From Pseudomonadota bacterium (GTDB taxonomy: Bacteria; Desulfobacterota; Binatia; UBA1149), in NCBI GenBank assembly GCA_014382245.1, contig JACNKC010000084.1, positions 1-32,993 of the forward strand: DNA of 32,993 bases, read 5' to 3'. Position 1 is the stretch's first letter. Every line of letters begins with the position of its first letter. A model generated the notes under the pieces. The model was not told the DNA's origin and ran no database searches. It worked only from the letters and a program-made list of their open reading frames with translations. The position numbers were made by a program, and so were the translations under genes. This document shows positions 8,140 through 15,743 of this stretch, piece by piece.

Positions 8140-9701
8140 ATCGCGGACTTGCCTGGCGCGCGGGCGCTGTTTTTTCATCGTTGGCGCTGGCTTTGTTCTT
8201 TCTGTTTCCGGGCATGGTCGGCGAGTTGCCGTCGTGGTGGCCCGGCGTGTTCCCTTCCGAGTCTATACGCCTGGGCCTGGACCTGCAGGGTGGCATACAC
8301 CTGGTGCTCGAGGTGGATTCAGATAAGGCCGTCGCCAACCAGGTGGACTTTCTCTCGCAGCAACTCAAGCGTGAGCTTCGAGACGAGGAGATAGCGACCA
8401 GGGACTGGACAGTGGACGGTGACACTGGCTTTTCTTTTGACCTCGTGAGTCGGTCCAGGCGTGACAGGGTAGACAGCGTCATTGCTGACCGTTACGGCAA
8501 CGTAGAAGCTGCTGCCGCCAATGACGGCCGACGCCTGGCTTACCGTTTCATCCAGCCGGAAGTCGACAACATCAAGCAGCTGGCTGTCGACCAGGCGCTC
8601 GAGACTATCAGGAACCGGGTGGATGAATTCGGCGTTAACGAGCCGACCATTCAGAGAACCGGTAAGGACGGCATACTCATCCAACTGCCGGGTGTCCAGG
8701 ACCCCGAGAGGGCCAAGACCCTCATCGGACGTACGGCCCAGCTCGAGTTCCTTCTCGTTGCCGACCAAGCCGGCAAAGCGGGAGAGCAGATCCTTTCGGG
8801 CTTTGAAGTCGACCCGCTTACGGGTGGGCGCTACGACGTGCAATACAACCTCGACCCCGAGGTCATCATGACCGGCGAGGTCATCTCGGACGCCCGCCAC
8901 AGGCCCGGCCAACTGGGCGAAAGCCCCTACGTGCTGATCACTCTCAATGGCCACGGCGCGAGTGTTTTTGAGAGAGTAACCCGTGAGAGCGTGGGCCGAC
9001 AGCTGGCTATTGTTCTCGACGGCAAGGTGCAGAGCGCACCGGTGATTCGCGAGCGCATAGGAGGTGGGGTCGCGTCTATAACGGGGAACTTCACGCTCGA
9101 CGAGGCCCGGGACCTGGCCATCGTCTTACGCGCAGGCGCGCTGCCGGCACCGGTTACGATCGCGGAAGAACGTACTGTTGGTCCATCCCTGGGCCGCGAC
9201 TCGATTGTAAACGGCACGCGCTCGTTCATGCTTGGGGGCGTCATGGTGATCATCTTTATGATGATTTACTACCGCTTTTCGGGCTTCCTGGCTGATCTTT
9301 CCTTGATTCTGAACGTGGTTATTCTTCTCGGGGTGCTCGCAGGCTTCGAGGCCACTCTCACCTTGCCCGGTATTGCGGGAATCGTTCTGACCCTGGGCAT
9401 GGCGGTTGACGCCAACGTCTTGATAAACGAGAGGGTTCGCGAAGAGCTGCGCCAGGGGCAACCCCCGCGCGCGGCCCTCGACGCAGGCTACAGCAGGGCG
9501 CTGCCTGCCATTCTCGACTCCAACCTGACAACCTTCCTGGCAGGCTTGATCCTGTTTCAGTTCGGCTCCGGGCCGATCAAAGGATTCGCCCTTACCCTGT
9601 GTGTGGGCATAGGTAGCACTATCTTTTCGGCTGTCTTCGCCAGCCGCGTGTTTCACGACTTGACGATGGTTCGCGCGAGCAACCGTTCGTTGAGCATTTA
9701 A
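8136..9701 (+). CDS. secD: Protein translocase subunit SecD
   Basis: 521 residues, an RND-family membrane protein that works with SecF to pull preproteins across the inner membrane using the proton or sodium gradient. N-terminal helix at about 7-25, then the conserved D1 motif GLDLQGGIHLVLEVD, the large periplasmic P1 domain (about 45-330) including NRVDEFGVNEPTIQRTG and IQLPGVQDPERAK, and C-terminal membrane helices containing GMAVDANVLINERVREE and RALPAILDSNLTTFLAG. The start is GTG 8136 inside the end of yajC. The stop is followed 24 bases later by secF. SecD and SecF are separate here, as in most Gram-negative bacteria. Confidence 0.97.
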   Translation: MNRGLAWRAGAVFSSLALALFFLFPGMVGELPSWWPGVFPSESIRLGLDLQGGIHLVLEVDSDKAVANQVDFLSQQLKRELRDEEIATRDWTVDGDTGFSFDLVSRSRRDRVDSVIADRYGNVEAAAANDGRRLAYRFIQPEVDNIKQLAVDQALETIRNRVDEFGVNEPTIQRTGKDGILIQLPGVQDPERAKTLIGRTAQLEFLLVADQAGKAGEQILSGFEVDPLTGGRYDVQYNLDPEVIMTGEVISDARHRPGQLGESPYVLITLNGHGASVFERVTRESVGRQLAIVLDGKVQSAPVIRERIGGGVASITGNFTLDEARDLAIVLRAGALPAPVTIAEERTVGPSLGRDSIVNGTRSFMLGGVMVIIFMMIYYRFSGFLADLSLILNVVILLGVLAGFEATLTLPGIAGIVLTLGMAVDANVLINERVREELRQGQPPRAALDAGYSRALPAILDSNLTTFLAGLILFQFGSGPIKGFALTLCVGIGSTIFSAVFASRVFHDLTMVRASNRSLSI

Positions 9702-9725
9702 TCCGGCCCTCGAGCGGGAGACGTC

Positions 9726-10628
9726 ATGTTAGAGATCGTAAAGCCTGGGATTAACATCAACTTCATCAAGCTGAGGCGTATTGCGTTTGCGTTCTCAGCT
9801 CTGGTCATCGGGATCGGCCTGCTGTCGTTGGTAATGAAGGGTGGGCTGAACTACGGCATTGATTTTACTGGCGGGATGATGGTTCACGTGGGTTTCGAGG
9901 ACGATATATCGATTGGGCAGGTGCGCAGTGCCGTTGCCGAGGTGGGACTGGGGGATATCTCGGTACAGGAGTTCGGCACCCAGGGGCACGAGTACCTGCT
10001 GCGAGTACCGTCGGGAGATTCCAGTGTCGGCGGAGGGCGTGCTGCTACGATCAAGGAAGCACTGCGCGAATCCTTGCCAGCTTCCGGTTTCAAAGAACTA
10101 CGCACCGAGATCGTGGGCCCTCGAGTAGGCAAGGAGCTCCGGCGTAGGGGTATCCTGTCGGTCCTGTTTGCGACACTGATGATGGGTGCCTACATCGCGT
10201 TCCGGTTCCAGCTCCGCTTTGGTGTTGGGGCCGGCATTGCACTTCTACATGACGTGCTGGTGACCATCGGGGCGCTTTCATTAGCGAACGTAGAGATCGA
10301 CCTGAGTGTCGTCGCGGGCCTGCTTACGGTGGTGGGCTACTCGGTCAACGATACCGTGGTGGTGTCTGATAGAATCCGGGAAAACATGAAGAAGTTCTCC
10401 CGCGATGACATGGCGTCGTTGATAAACTCGAGCATCAACGAAACACTTTCCCGCACCGTATTGACGACCGGCACATCGCTGATGGTGTTGTTCGCACTGT
10501 TCTTCGTGGGCGGTGGAGTCATCCACGGCTTTGCCTACACACTTATAATCGGCCTCTCTGTCGGAACTTATTCTTCTGTTTTTATTGCCAGCCCGGTCGT
10601 GGAATACATGAAGGCCGGGGAGCGCTGA
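9726..10628 (+). CDS. secF: Protein translocase subunit SecF
   Basis: 300 residues. First helix at about 18-36, the SecF signature GLNYGIDFTGGMMVHV, a short periplasmic domain, then five C-terminal helices with RVGKELRRRGILSV, VTIGALSLANVEIDLSVVAG, LTVVGYSVNDTVVVSDRIRE and INETLSRTVLTTGTSLMVL. It forms the SecDF complex with the preceding gene. GGGAG at 9716-9720 is a good ribosome site 5 bases before ATG 9726. It closes the conserved queA-tgt-yajC-secD-secF block; a methyltransferase gene follows after 23 bases. Confidence 0.97.
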   Translation: MLEIVKPGININFIKLRRIAFAFSALVIGIGLLSLVMKGGLNYGIDFTGGMMVHVGFEDDISIGQVRSAVAEVGLGDISVQEFGTQGHEYLLRVPSGDSSVGGGRAATIKEALRESLPASGFKELRTEIVGPRVGKELRRRGILSVLFATLMMGAYIAFRFQLRFGVGAGIALLHDVLVTIGALSLANVEIDLSVVAGLLTVVGYSVNDTVVVSDRIRENMKKFSRDDMASLINSSINETLSRTVLTTGTSLMVLFALFFVGGGVIHGFAYTLIIGLSVGTYSSVFIASPVVEYMKAGER

Positions 10629-10651
10629 CCCCGGCTTCGGTACTGTGCCGT

Positions 10652-11317
10652 ATGGCTGAACTCCAACAGCAGGACGTGGGCGTCCAGGAGCCCCACCGCA
10701 GCAGGTTGTATTCCGACCTGTCGGGTATGTACGACCGGGTTTTTACCCGGGTCTTTGCGTCACGTATTGAAACCGTGGTGTCTGGCCTGGGCATTGAACC
10801 CGGCGCCCGCGTACTCGAAGTGGGGGTCGGGACCGGCTTGTCTCTCGACTCTTACCCGAGTCACTGCCAGGTCACGGGCATAGACGTGTCGGAAGACATG
10901 CTCGAACGGGCTCGAGAGAAGTTGAATCCCGAAGCTCACGCGCACATCAAGCTCGAGTGCATGGACGCGATGGACCTGCCCTTTGAAGACGGATCTTTTG
11001 ATTACGTGACCGCCTTCCACGTTGTGACTGTCGTTCCCGATCCTGCGCGACTCGTTCGGGAGATGGCCCGCATCTGCAAGGCCGATGGATTCGTGGTCAT
11101 CATCAACCATTTCAGCAGTCAGCGTCGCGCGGTAAGAGCGGTCGTTAACTTGGTAGATCCTCTCACCCGGCGACTGGGTTGGAGTACTCGCCTTGCGCTC
11201 GATGAGGTCATAGGCAAGCCTAGCCTCAGGCTGAAGAACCGCTACAAGACCTCGCCCTGGTCCTTGTTTACGGTCGTGGAAGCCCGCAAGGAAGTAGACT
11301 TTCTACCGGGCAGTTGA
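10652..11317 (+). CDS. Class I SAM methyltransferase, PmtA-like phospholipid N-methyltransferase
   Basis: 221 residues. SAM-binding motif I is VLEVGVGTGLSL (54-65), followed by VTGIDVSEDMLERARE, the acidic motif II; CMDAMDLPFEDGSFDYV and FHVVTVVPDPARLVREMARI complete the Rossmann fold. The N-terminal segment (YSDLSGMYDRVF) and the LEVGVGTGLSL-SYP pattern resemble Rhodobacter-type phosphatidylethanolamine N-methyltransferase PmtA, which makes phosphatidylcholine. That substrate is inferred from overall resemblance; another small-molecule methyltransferase role is possible. No strong ribosome site before ATG 10652. It is the last gene of the plus-strand run; its stop codon lies within a hairpin (11315-11336) shared with the convergent gene. 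Confidence 0.75.
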   Translation: MAELQQQDVGVQEPHRSRLYSDLSGMYDRVFTRVFASRIETVVSGLGIEPGARVLEVGVGTGLSLDSYPSHCQVTGIDVSEDMLERAREKLNPEAHAHIKLECMDAMDLPFEDGSFDYVTAFHVVTVVPDPARLVREMARICKADGFVVIINHFSSQRRAVRAVVNLVDPLTRRLGWSTRLALDEVIGKPSLRLKNRYKTSPWSLFTVVEARKEVDFLPGS

Positions 11318-11336
11318 AGGCCCTCGTCGGCCTTCA
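11315..11336. terminator. Hairpin between convergent genes, likely bidirectional terminator
   Basis: Perfect 8-base inverted repeat TGAAGGCC (11315-11322) and GGCCTTCA (11329-11336) with a 6-base loop. The outer three bases of each arm are the stop codons of the two convergent genes. There is no clear T-run on either side, so intrinsic termination strength is uncertain. Confidence 0.5.
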
Positions 11337-11930
11337 GTGCCTGGTCTTATCGCCGTTTACGGGTAGTCCCCCGCTGCGCATCAAGCGGTGGGTGTAACGG
11401 TCGTTGCTACCCTCGGCCCAGGCCTTGTACAGGCGCATCCGCGATTCGGTGTCATTGAACAGGGCTGAATCCGCTATGTGGGACAGGACCCTGACGTAGG
11501 CGTCGAAGTGCTGGCTGAGTTCCATGTAAACGGGCGCGATTTCGCCTTCGCTGCGACCCAACTCGCGGTCGAGACTTCCCAGGTCAAGGTAGGCTCTGCT
11601 TCCTATATCAAAAAAGTACTCGGTCGTCGGTAAGCGGGATTCGAGATGATCGAGGAAAATTCCCGATAGAAAAAGCGAGCTATCAGCCAGGCTTTTGAGC
11701 TGTACGTAGCGTGTGACCGGGGTTTCGTTACCCGCTTTCAGGAGTTCTACACCAAAGACTTTTTCGAGTTCACCGGGCGTTAAGCGCACGAATCGTTGCA
11801 GCACAGTAACGAGGTAATACCCGGTTTCCCGCGGAGAGTTGACGGCCTCGCTTGTCATGGCCTCGACCACTAGATCGTGAAAGACCTCTCCAGTCTGTTG
11901 ACTAACCAGGGTGCTGTCTTTGTCTGCCAT
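11334..11930 (-). CDS. Conserved-looking protein of unknown function
   Basis: 198 residues that I do not recognise. No signal peptide, membrane segment or cysteine motif is visible; the sequence is largely helical and acidic, soluble and probably cytoplasmic. Features that stand out are RETGYYLVTVLQRFVRLTP near 34-52, a central segment with LSGIFLDHLESRLP, and YFFDIGSRAYLDL. Codon use looks like its neighbours. The start is supported by GAGGAG upstream of ATG 11930 and by a candidate promoter just further upstream (11957-11984). It appears to be a single-gene unit, flanked downstream by a shared hairpin and upstream by the end of mlaD. No function is proposed. Confidence 0.85.
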   Translation of the reverse strand: MADKDSTLVSQQTGEVFHDLVVEAMTSEAVNSPRETGYYLVTVLQRFVRLTPGELEKVFGVELLKAGNETPVTRYVQLKSLADSSLFLSGIFLDHLESRLPTTEYFFDIGSRAYLDLGSLDRELGRSEGEIAPVYMELSQHFDAYVRVLSHIADSALFNDTESRMRLYKAWAEGSNDRYTHRLMRSGGLPVNGDKTRH

Positions 11931-11956
11931 GCGAGCTCCTCGTCCGGTCTTAACTC

Positions 11957-11984
11957 GCTATAAGGTTACTCAGCCGTGGAGCAA
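11957..11984 (-). promoter_or_regulatory. Candidate sigma70-type promoter for the unknown gene
   Basis: On the minus strand TTGCTC (11979-11984) and TATAGC (11957-11962) are separated by 16 bases. The expected start of transcription leaves a short leader containing the GAGGAG ribosome site before ATG 11930. The match to consensus is moderate. Confidence 0.4.
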
Positions 11985-12062
11985 CTTGCTACACTGAATT
12001 CTCCATTGCGAACAAAGGAGCAAGGGGGTGGGAGCGTTATGACGCGCCGCTCGGGGTGCTAT

Positions 12063-12081
12063 GGCCGCATCCAGTGCGGCC
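12063..12081. terminator. GC-rich hairpin downstream of mlaD, possible terminator
   Basis: GGCCGCA (12063-12069) and TGCGGCC (12075-12081) form a perfect 7-base stem with a 5-base loop, within the 218-base gap (11931-12148) between mlaD and the unknown gene. No T-run follows. The rest of the gap shows no convincing gene or RNA. Confidence 0.35.
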
Positions 12082-12148
12082 GCGCGACAAGAAGAAGCCT
12101 GAAAGCGGGCCCAGAGTATCCAGCGCAGTGCAGCGGGCAGCCGGTATT

Positions 12149-13195
12149 TCAGGGAGTCCCGCTGGGGGGGGACGATGCTTGTTCTGTGCCGGGAACAAAG
12201 AAAGACAGGCCGCGGCCAAGCAGTTTCCAGAAACCACCCCTGCTGCTGCCCGACACCCAGGAGTTAGCGCCATCGTACAACGCAGCGTCGTTCACCAGCT
12301 TACCCAGGGTACCTTCGCCCTGGTTTATCTTCGAGGTGATGGCGGCGATACTGGTCGACGAACGTCTGAAACTGCCGAGCGTTTCGTCGGCAAACTGCTC
12401 GTCGTGAGCAAGTCGGGCGAGGGCGCCATTTCCCTCGTTGAGGCTGCCCGCAAAGTCAGCAAAGTCGGTCGAGGCGTCTTCCAGGTTCTCGATGATGGCG
12501 TCGACGCGAGTGTCATCGGATAGGAGCATGCCCACGGTTCCCTCTCCCTCCTCAACTCGTGCAGCGAGGCGATCTATCCTGGCGCTCGCAGATTCGAGGC
12601 TGGCGGCGGTGCTGTTAACGTCCTCCATGAAGGAGAGACCAAAATCCTTGTCGTTGATGAGACGGCCTACCACGCCTTCTCCGGTAAGTATGTCGTTGAG
12701 CACTTGTCGCAGGAGGGCAGTTACTTCGATAGCGTTACTCACAACGTCACCGCTCTGTCCCAGGATGCCCTCGTAATCGACCGGGTCGACCGAGCGAATG
12801 AGATTCCCGGGGGCAAGGAGTTCGGCGTCAACGGAGCCCGCAGAAAGTTCTACGTACTTGTCGCCCAGCATGCCCAGGGTCTGTATTCGCCCGACCGTGT
12901 CCTGTCGAATTCTGTTGGCTACCGAACTCGAGACAGATAACTGTACTTCCACGTACTGGGCCCGTGGGTCGCTGGGAAAGCGCATCCTTCTCACGGAGCC
13001 GACCGATACGCCGTTGAGGGCGACGTGGGCACCCTCCAGCAATCCGTTGGTTCGGGTGAACTCTATTCGGTAGTGGTTTTTCCCCTCCCAGAAACGTTGC
13101 TCCTGTCCGACCAGGAACACCGCGACCATCACTATCACGAGGGTGGCGATAGTGAGCGCGCCCACAGCAAAGGATTTATTGCCGGTATCTTTCAC
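12149..13195 (-). CDS. mlaD: MlaD/MCE-domain phospholipid-binding protein of ABC transporter
   Basis: 348 residues. N-terminal membrane anchor (about 10-29) and a periplasmic MCE domain (about 40-118) with FTRTNGLLEGAHVALNGVSV and TLGMLGDKYVEL. A long helical C-terminal region (about 140-310) follows, containing four repeats of the type GEGTLGKLVND (starting near 172, 217, 254 and 293). MCE proteins form hexameric rings that carry phospholipid between membranes. The protein is far longer than E. coli MlaD (about 180 residues) and fits the long MCE type common in deltaproteobacteria. Its start overlaps mlaF by 4 bases; order mlaE-mlaF-mlaD. No MlaB (STAS) or MlaC gene is adjacent downstream. 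Confidence 0.92.
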   Translation of the reverse strand: MKDTGNKSFAVGALTIATLVIVMVAVFLVGQEQRFWEGKNHYRIEFTRTNGLLEGAHVALNGVSVGSVRRMRFPSDPRAQYVEVQLSVSSSVANRIRQDTVGRIQTLGMLGDKYVELSAGSVDAELLAPGNLIRSVDPVDYEGILGQSGDVVSNAIEVTALLRQVLNDILTGEGVVGRLINDKDFGLSFMEDVNSTAASLESASARIDRLAARVEEGEGTVGMLLSDDTRVDAIIENLEDASTDFADFAGSLNEGNGALARLAHDEQFADETLGSFRRSSTSIAAITSKINQGEGTLGKLVNDAALYDGANSWVSGSSRGGFWKLLGRGLSFFVPGTEQASSPPSGTP

Positions 13196-13968
13196 TCCGC
13201 TACCTGTAATCCAGGCCCCGGTCGGGCGGGGTCGGGGTAGAGAAACTCGCGTATCACGGGGTCTGAACTGGCCAACACATCCTCGACACTCGCGATTTCT
13301 CGTATCTCACCATTGTACAGGAAGGCAATCTTGTCCGCGACATATCTCGCCGTAGCCACATCGTGCGTAACCACCACAGCGCTTAGCCCCAGGCGGGCTT
13401 GCAGCTCCCGTAACAGGCGGTTGACCTGGTGCCCGGTGATCGGATCCAGTCCCGTGGTGGGCTCGTCGTAGAGCAGCAGGTCGGGTTCGAGGGCCAGGGT
13501 ACGGGCGAGGGCTGCTCGTTTGCGCATGCCCCCACTCAGTTCGGAGGGCATACGATCTTCTGTGCCTTCGAGGCTCACGAAGGAGAGCAGCTCGGCAATA
13601 CGGTCACCGCGGGCGTCACCCGGGTAGAGGCCGTAATGCTCCAGCGGAAACGCGACGTTCTCGCCCACGGTGAGAGAATCAAACAGGGCACCCGCCTGGA
13701 AGAGCATTCCAACCCTGCGACGTACCGAGACGAGTTCCTTCTCGCTCTTGCCGCTGATCTCTTCGCCGTCGAAAAGCACACTTCCCCGGTCGGGCCTGTA
13801 GAGACCGTTCATGTGCTTGAGCAGGACGCTCTTACCGCAACCTGAGCGGCCCATGATGACCACCGTCTCCCCACGGTTGACGATAAAGTCGGTACCGATG
13901 AGTACATCGAGTTCGCCAAAACTGCAGTGCAGATCTCGACATTCAAGCAGTGTTTCAGGTCTACTCAT
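13192..13968 (-). CDS. mlaF: Phospholipid ABC transporter ATP-binding protein MlaF
   Basis: 258 residues, the cytoplasmic ATPase of the Mla lipid transporter. Walker A GRSGCGKS (40-47), Q-loop in RVGMLFQAGALFDSLTVGEN, ABC signature LSGGMRKRAALAR (144-156), Walker B LLLYDEPTTGLDP (165-177) and the switch His202 in VVVTHD. The LSGGMRKRAALAR and GALFDSLTV segments are characteristic of the MlaF/Ttg2A group. The ends overlap mlaE (upstream) and mlaD (downstream) by 4 bases each, so the three proteins are made in a coupled manner. Confidence 0.95.
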   Translation of the reverse strand: MSRPETLLECRDLHCSFGELDVLIGTDFIVNRGETVVIMGRSGCGKSVLLKHMNGLYRPDRGSVLFDGEEISGKSEKELVSVRRRVGMLFQAGALFDSLTVGENVAFPLEHYGLYPGDARGDRIAELLSFVSLEGTEDRMPSELSGGMRKRAALARTLALEPDLLLYDEPTTGLDPITGHQVNRLLRELQARLGLSAVVVTHDVATARYVADKIAFLYNGEIREIASVEDVLASSDPVIREFLYPDPARPGPGLQVAE

Positions 13969-14711
13969 GCGAACATCAACAGTGCCTTGCTGAGAAAGAA
14001 GTTTGTCACCAGCACGGTAATGGAGGCTTTGACCACGGTTGCGGTAGTGGCGTGGCCTACGCCATCAGCGCCGCCCCTCGCCTTGAGCCCCTGGTGGCAG
14101 GCTATGGTACCTATTATCGCGCCGAACACGGTGGCCTTGGCAAGGCTGCGCCACAGGTCCCCCAGGGTGAGAAACTGAACGAGGCTGGTGAAGTAGAAGG
14201 AAGGAGAAACCGACAGCTCGAGCCAGGCGATGACCATGCCCCCCAGTACGCCAACGAGATCGGCCATTGCCGTGAGCAGGGGCATCATGATGATGATGGC
14301 CAACAGTCGCGGGACTACCAGGTGTTGGACAGGGTCGGTGCCGAGAGCTCTTAGTGCGTCTACCTGCTCGGTCACCTTCATGGTGCCCAGTTCGGCTGCC
14401 ATGCCGGCACCCACGCGGCCACCAATCATCAGGGCGGTGAGAACTGGCCCGAGTTCAGAGATGATGGCGAAGCCGACCACGCGGCTTACAAAAATCTTGG
14501 CGCCGAAGGTGCTCAGGAACCAGCCCAGCTGAAGGGCCATTACCATGCCGGTAAAAATCGCGGTGAGGTTTACGATCGAAAGGGAACGTACACCCACTTC
14601 GTGCATCTGGCTGACCACCGCGGTTCTCGAGGGAGGATCGCGCAGGCCGGTGACCAGCACGTCGCGGAACAACACAACCATTTCACCGAGTTGGGAGATC
14701 TTTGTACGCAC
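13965..14711 (-). CDS. mlaE: Phospholipid ABC transporter permease MlaE
   Basis: 248 residues from GTG 14711. Hydrophobic helices and the family segments VGVRSLSIVNLTAIFTGMV, ELGPVLTALMIGGRVGAGMA, ELGTMKVTEQVDALRALGTD and FGAIIGTIACHQGLKARGGADGVG identify MlaE. The start is not settled: the frame stays open up to the mrpG stop (14802-14804) and reads GWLSLRRRPFDVRTK just before the GTG, which looks like real protein. GAGG lies before in-frame CTG codons near 14735-14741, while GTG 14711 has no ribosome site. The true N-terminus may therefore be about 8-12 residues longer and use CTG. The gene lies about 90 bases after mrpG on the same strand. Confidence 0.93.
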   Translation of the reverse strand: MRTKISQLGEMVVLFRDVLVTGLRDPPSRTAVVSQMHEVGVRSLSIVNLTAIFTGMVMALQLGWFLSTFGAKIFVSRVVGFAIISELGPVLTALMIGGRVGAGMAAELGTMKVTEQVDALRALGTDPVQHLVVPRLLAIIIMMPLLTAMADLVGVLGGMVIAWLELSVSPSFYFTSLVQFLTLGDLWRSLAKATVFGAIIGTIACHQGLKARGGADGVGHATTATVVKASITVLVTNFFLSKALLMFA

Positions 14712-14801
14712 GTCGAAAGGCCGCCGGCGCAGCGACAGCCATCCTCTAATAATACCACGACCGGACCCGCCGGGTGCAGGACCAGGCTGGACGGGGAGAA
14801 A

Positions 14802-15158
14802 TCAGTCCTTGTCGTGGGCGGTATGCGCGTGCTCGCCGGCCCGCTGCATCTCGTCGATTACCGAGATGTCGGCCATGCGAATTCCAATAAGGTAGGCCGA
14901 TCGAGCGATCATGTGCGCACCCACCGGGTTGGTCAGGGCCACGAAGAGCACCGTGAGTATCTCGGGCAGGACTCCGTGCCCGGTCTCCAGGGCATGCAAA
15001 GCCGAGCCTGCGAGGATGCCGGCCGTACCCAGGGTAGAAGCCTTGGTGACCGTGTGCAGCCGAGAATAGACGTCAGGCATTCTCAGCAGGCCGAGCGAAG
15101 CTGTTACGATGAAGAATGTGCCGCAGATCAGCGCGATCGATACGAGAAACTCAATCAA
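14802..15158 (-). CDS. mrpG: Mrp/Mnh cation/proton antiporter subunit G
   Basis: 118 residues with three membrane helices and the family pattern GLLRMPDVYSRLHTVTKASTLG. Small membrane subunit of the multi-subunit Na+(Li+, K+)/H+ antiporter. The start is TTG 15158, overlapping the end of mrpF by 8 bases. The C-terminus is short and charged. It is the last gene of the mrpABCDEFG set; mlaE follows on the same strand. Confidence 0.93.
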   Translation of the reverse strand: MIEFLVSIALICGTFFIVTASLGLLRMPDVYSRLHTVTKASTLGTAGILAGSALHALETGHGVLPEILTVLFVALTNPVGAHMIARSAYLIGIRMADISVIDEMQRAGEHAHTAHDKD

Positions 15159-15420
15159 CGGGCCGGCCCCTGACGAGATAACGCGCGAAGGCCACGGTGC
15201 CGAAAAAGCTGACGACGGCCAGGGCCATCACGGTGTCGGTGTAATCCCTGCTGTCAGCCAGGATGGCCCCAACGACCACCACGGCGAGTACAGAGGTCGT
15301 CATGGTGTCAGCGGCGATGACCCTGTCGGCTACGCTCGGTCCCCGGACGACCCGGTAGAGCGACACAAGCAAGGAAAGCGAGAGAAAAATCAGGCACCCG
15401 CCTGCTACCGACTCCAGCAT
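15151..15420 (-). CDS. mrpF: Mrp/Mnh cation/proton antiporter subunit F
   Basis: 89 residues with three helices and the signature RVVRGPSVADRVIAADTMTT, typical of MrpF/MnhF. Membrane subunit needed for assembly of the antiporter. It overlaps mrpE by 16 bases at its start and mrpG by 8 bases at its end. Confidence 0.94.
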   Translation of the reverse strand: MLESVAGGCLIFLSLSLLVSLYRVVRGPSVADRVIAADTMTTSVLAVVVVGAILADSRDYTDTVMALAVVSFFGTVAFARYLVRGRPVD

Positions 15421-15743
15421 TCTTCCAACTCCTGTAATCGCTTTTCGAAAGAGCCGCGTATGCTATCAGCGACTACTTCGGGATCTTCAATGTCGAGCGC
15501 ATGGATGAAAAGCACCGTCCTGTCCTCGGATACTTCCAGGGTGAGCGTGCCCGGTGTGAGGGTGATAATGTTGGCAAGGGTGGCGATAGCGAGATCTGTT
15601 CTCAATTCAGTACGGTAGGCGATCAAGCCGGGCCTGATGCGCAGCCGGGGGCTCAGTACTATCCTGGCCACCTCCAGGTTTGACAGCACGAGTTCGCGCA
15701 TGAAGCTTGCCAGCAGGCAGATTAGAGACCAGCCGCTTTTCAT
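15405..15743 (-). CDS. mrpE: Mrp/Mnh cation/proton antiporter subunit E (short form)
   Basis: 112 residues containing the MrpE core: FMRELVLSNLEVARIVLSP, then LANIITLTPGTLTLEVS and LFIHALDIEDPE. Common MrpE proteins are near 155-165 residues and carry about two extra N-terminal helices before this core; these are absent here, because the start (ATG 15743) lies right at the end of mrpD. The remaining N-terminal hydrophobic segment gives a single helix. The reading frame and codon use look intact, so I read it as a natural short form and not a broken gene. Confidence 0.9.
   Translation of the reverse strand: MKSGWSLICLLASFMRELVLSNLEVARIVLSPRLRIRPGLIAYRTELRTDLAIATLANIITLTPGTLTLEVSEDRTVLFIHALDIEDPEVVADSIRGSFEKRLQELEECWSR

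Noticed and set aside
11931..12148. Possible tRNA or small RNA gene in the mlaD-downstream gap
   Set aside because: A single 7-base-pair hairpin was found, but no cloverleaf arms, CCA end or conserved T-loop.
11976..12523. Two plus-strand open frames of 143 and 155 codons
   Set aside because: They lie mostly opposite mlaD, whose MCE domain and repeats are clear; composition is that of GC-rich antisense frames.
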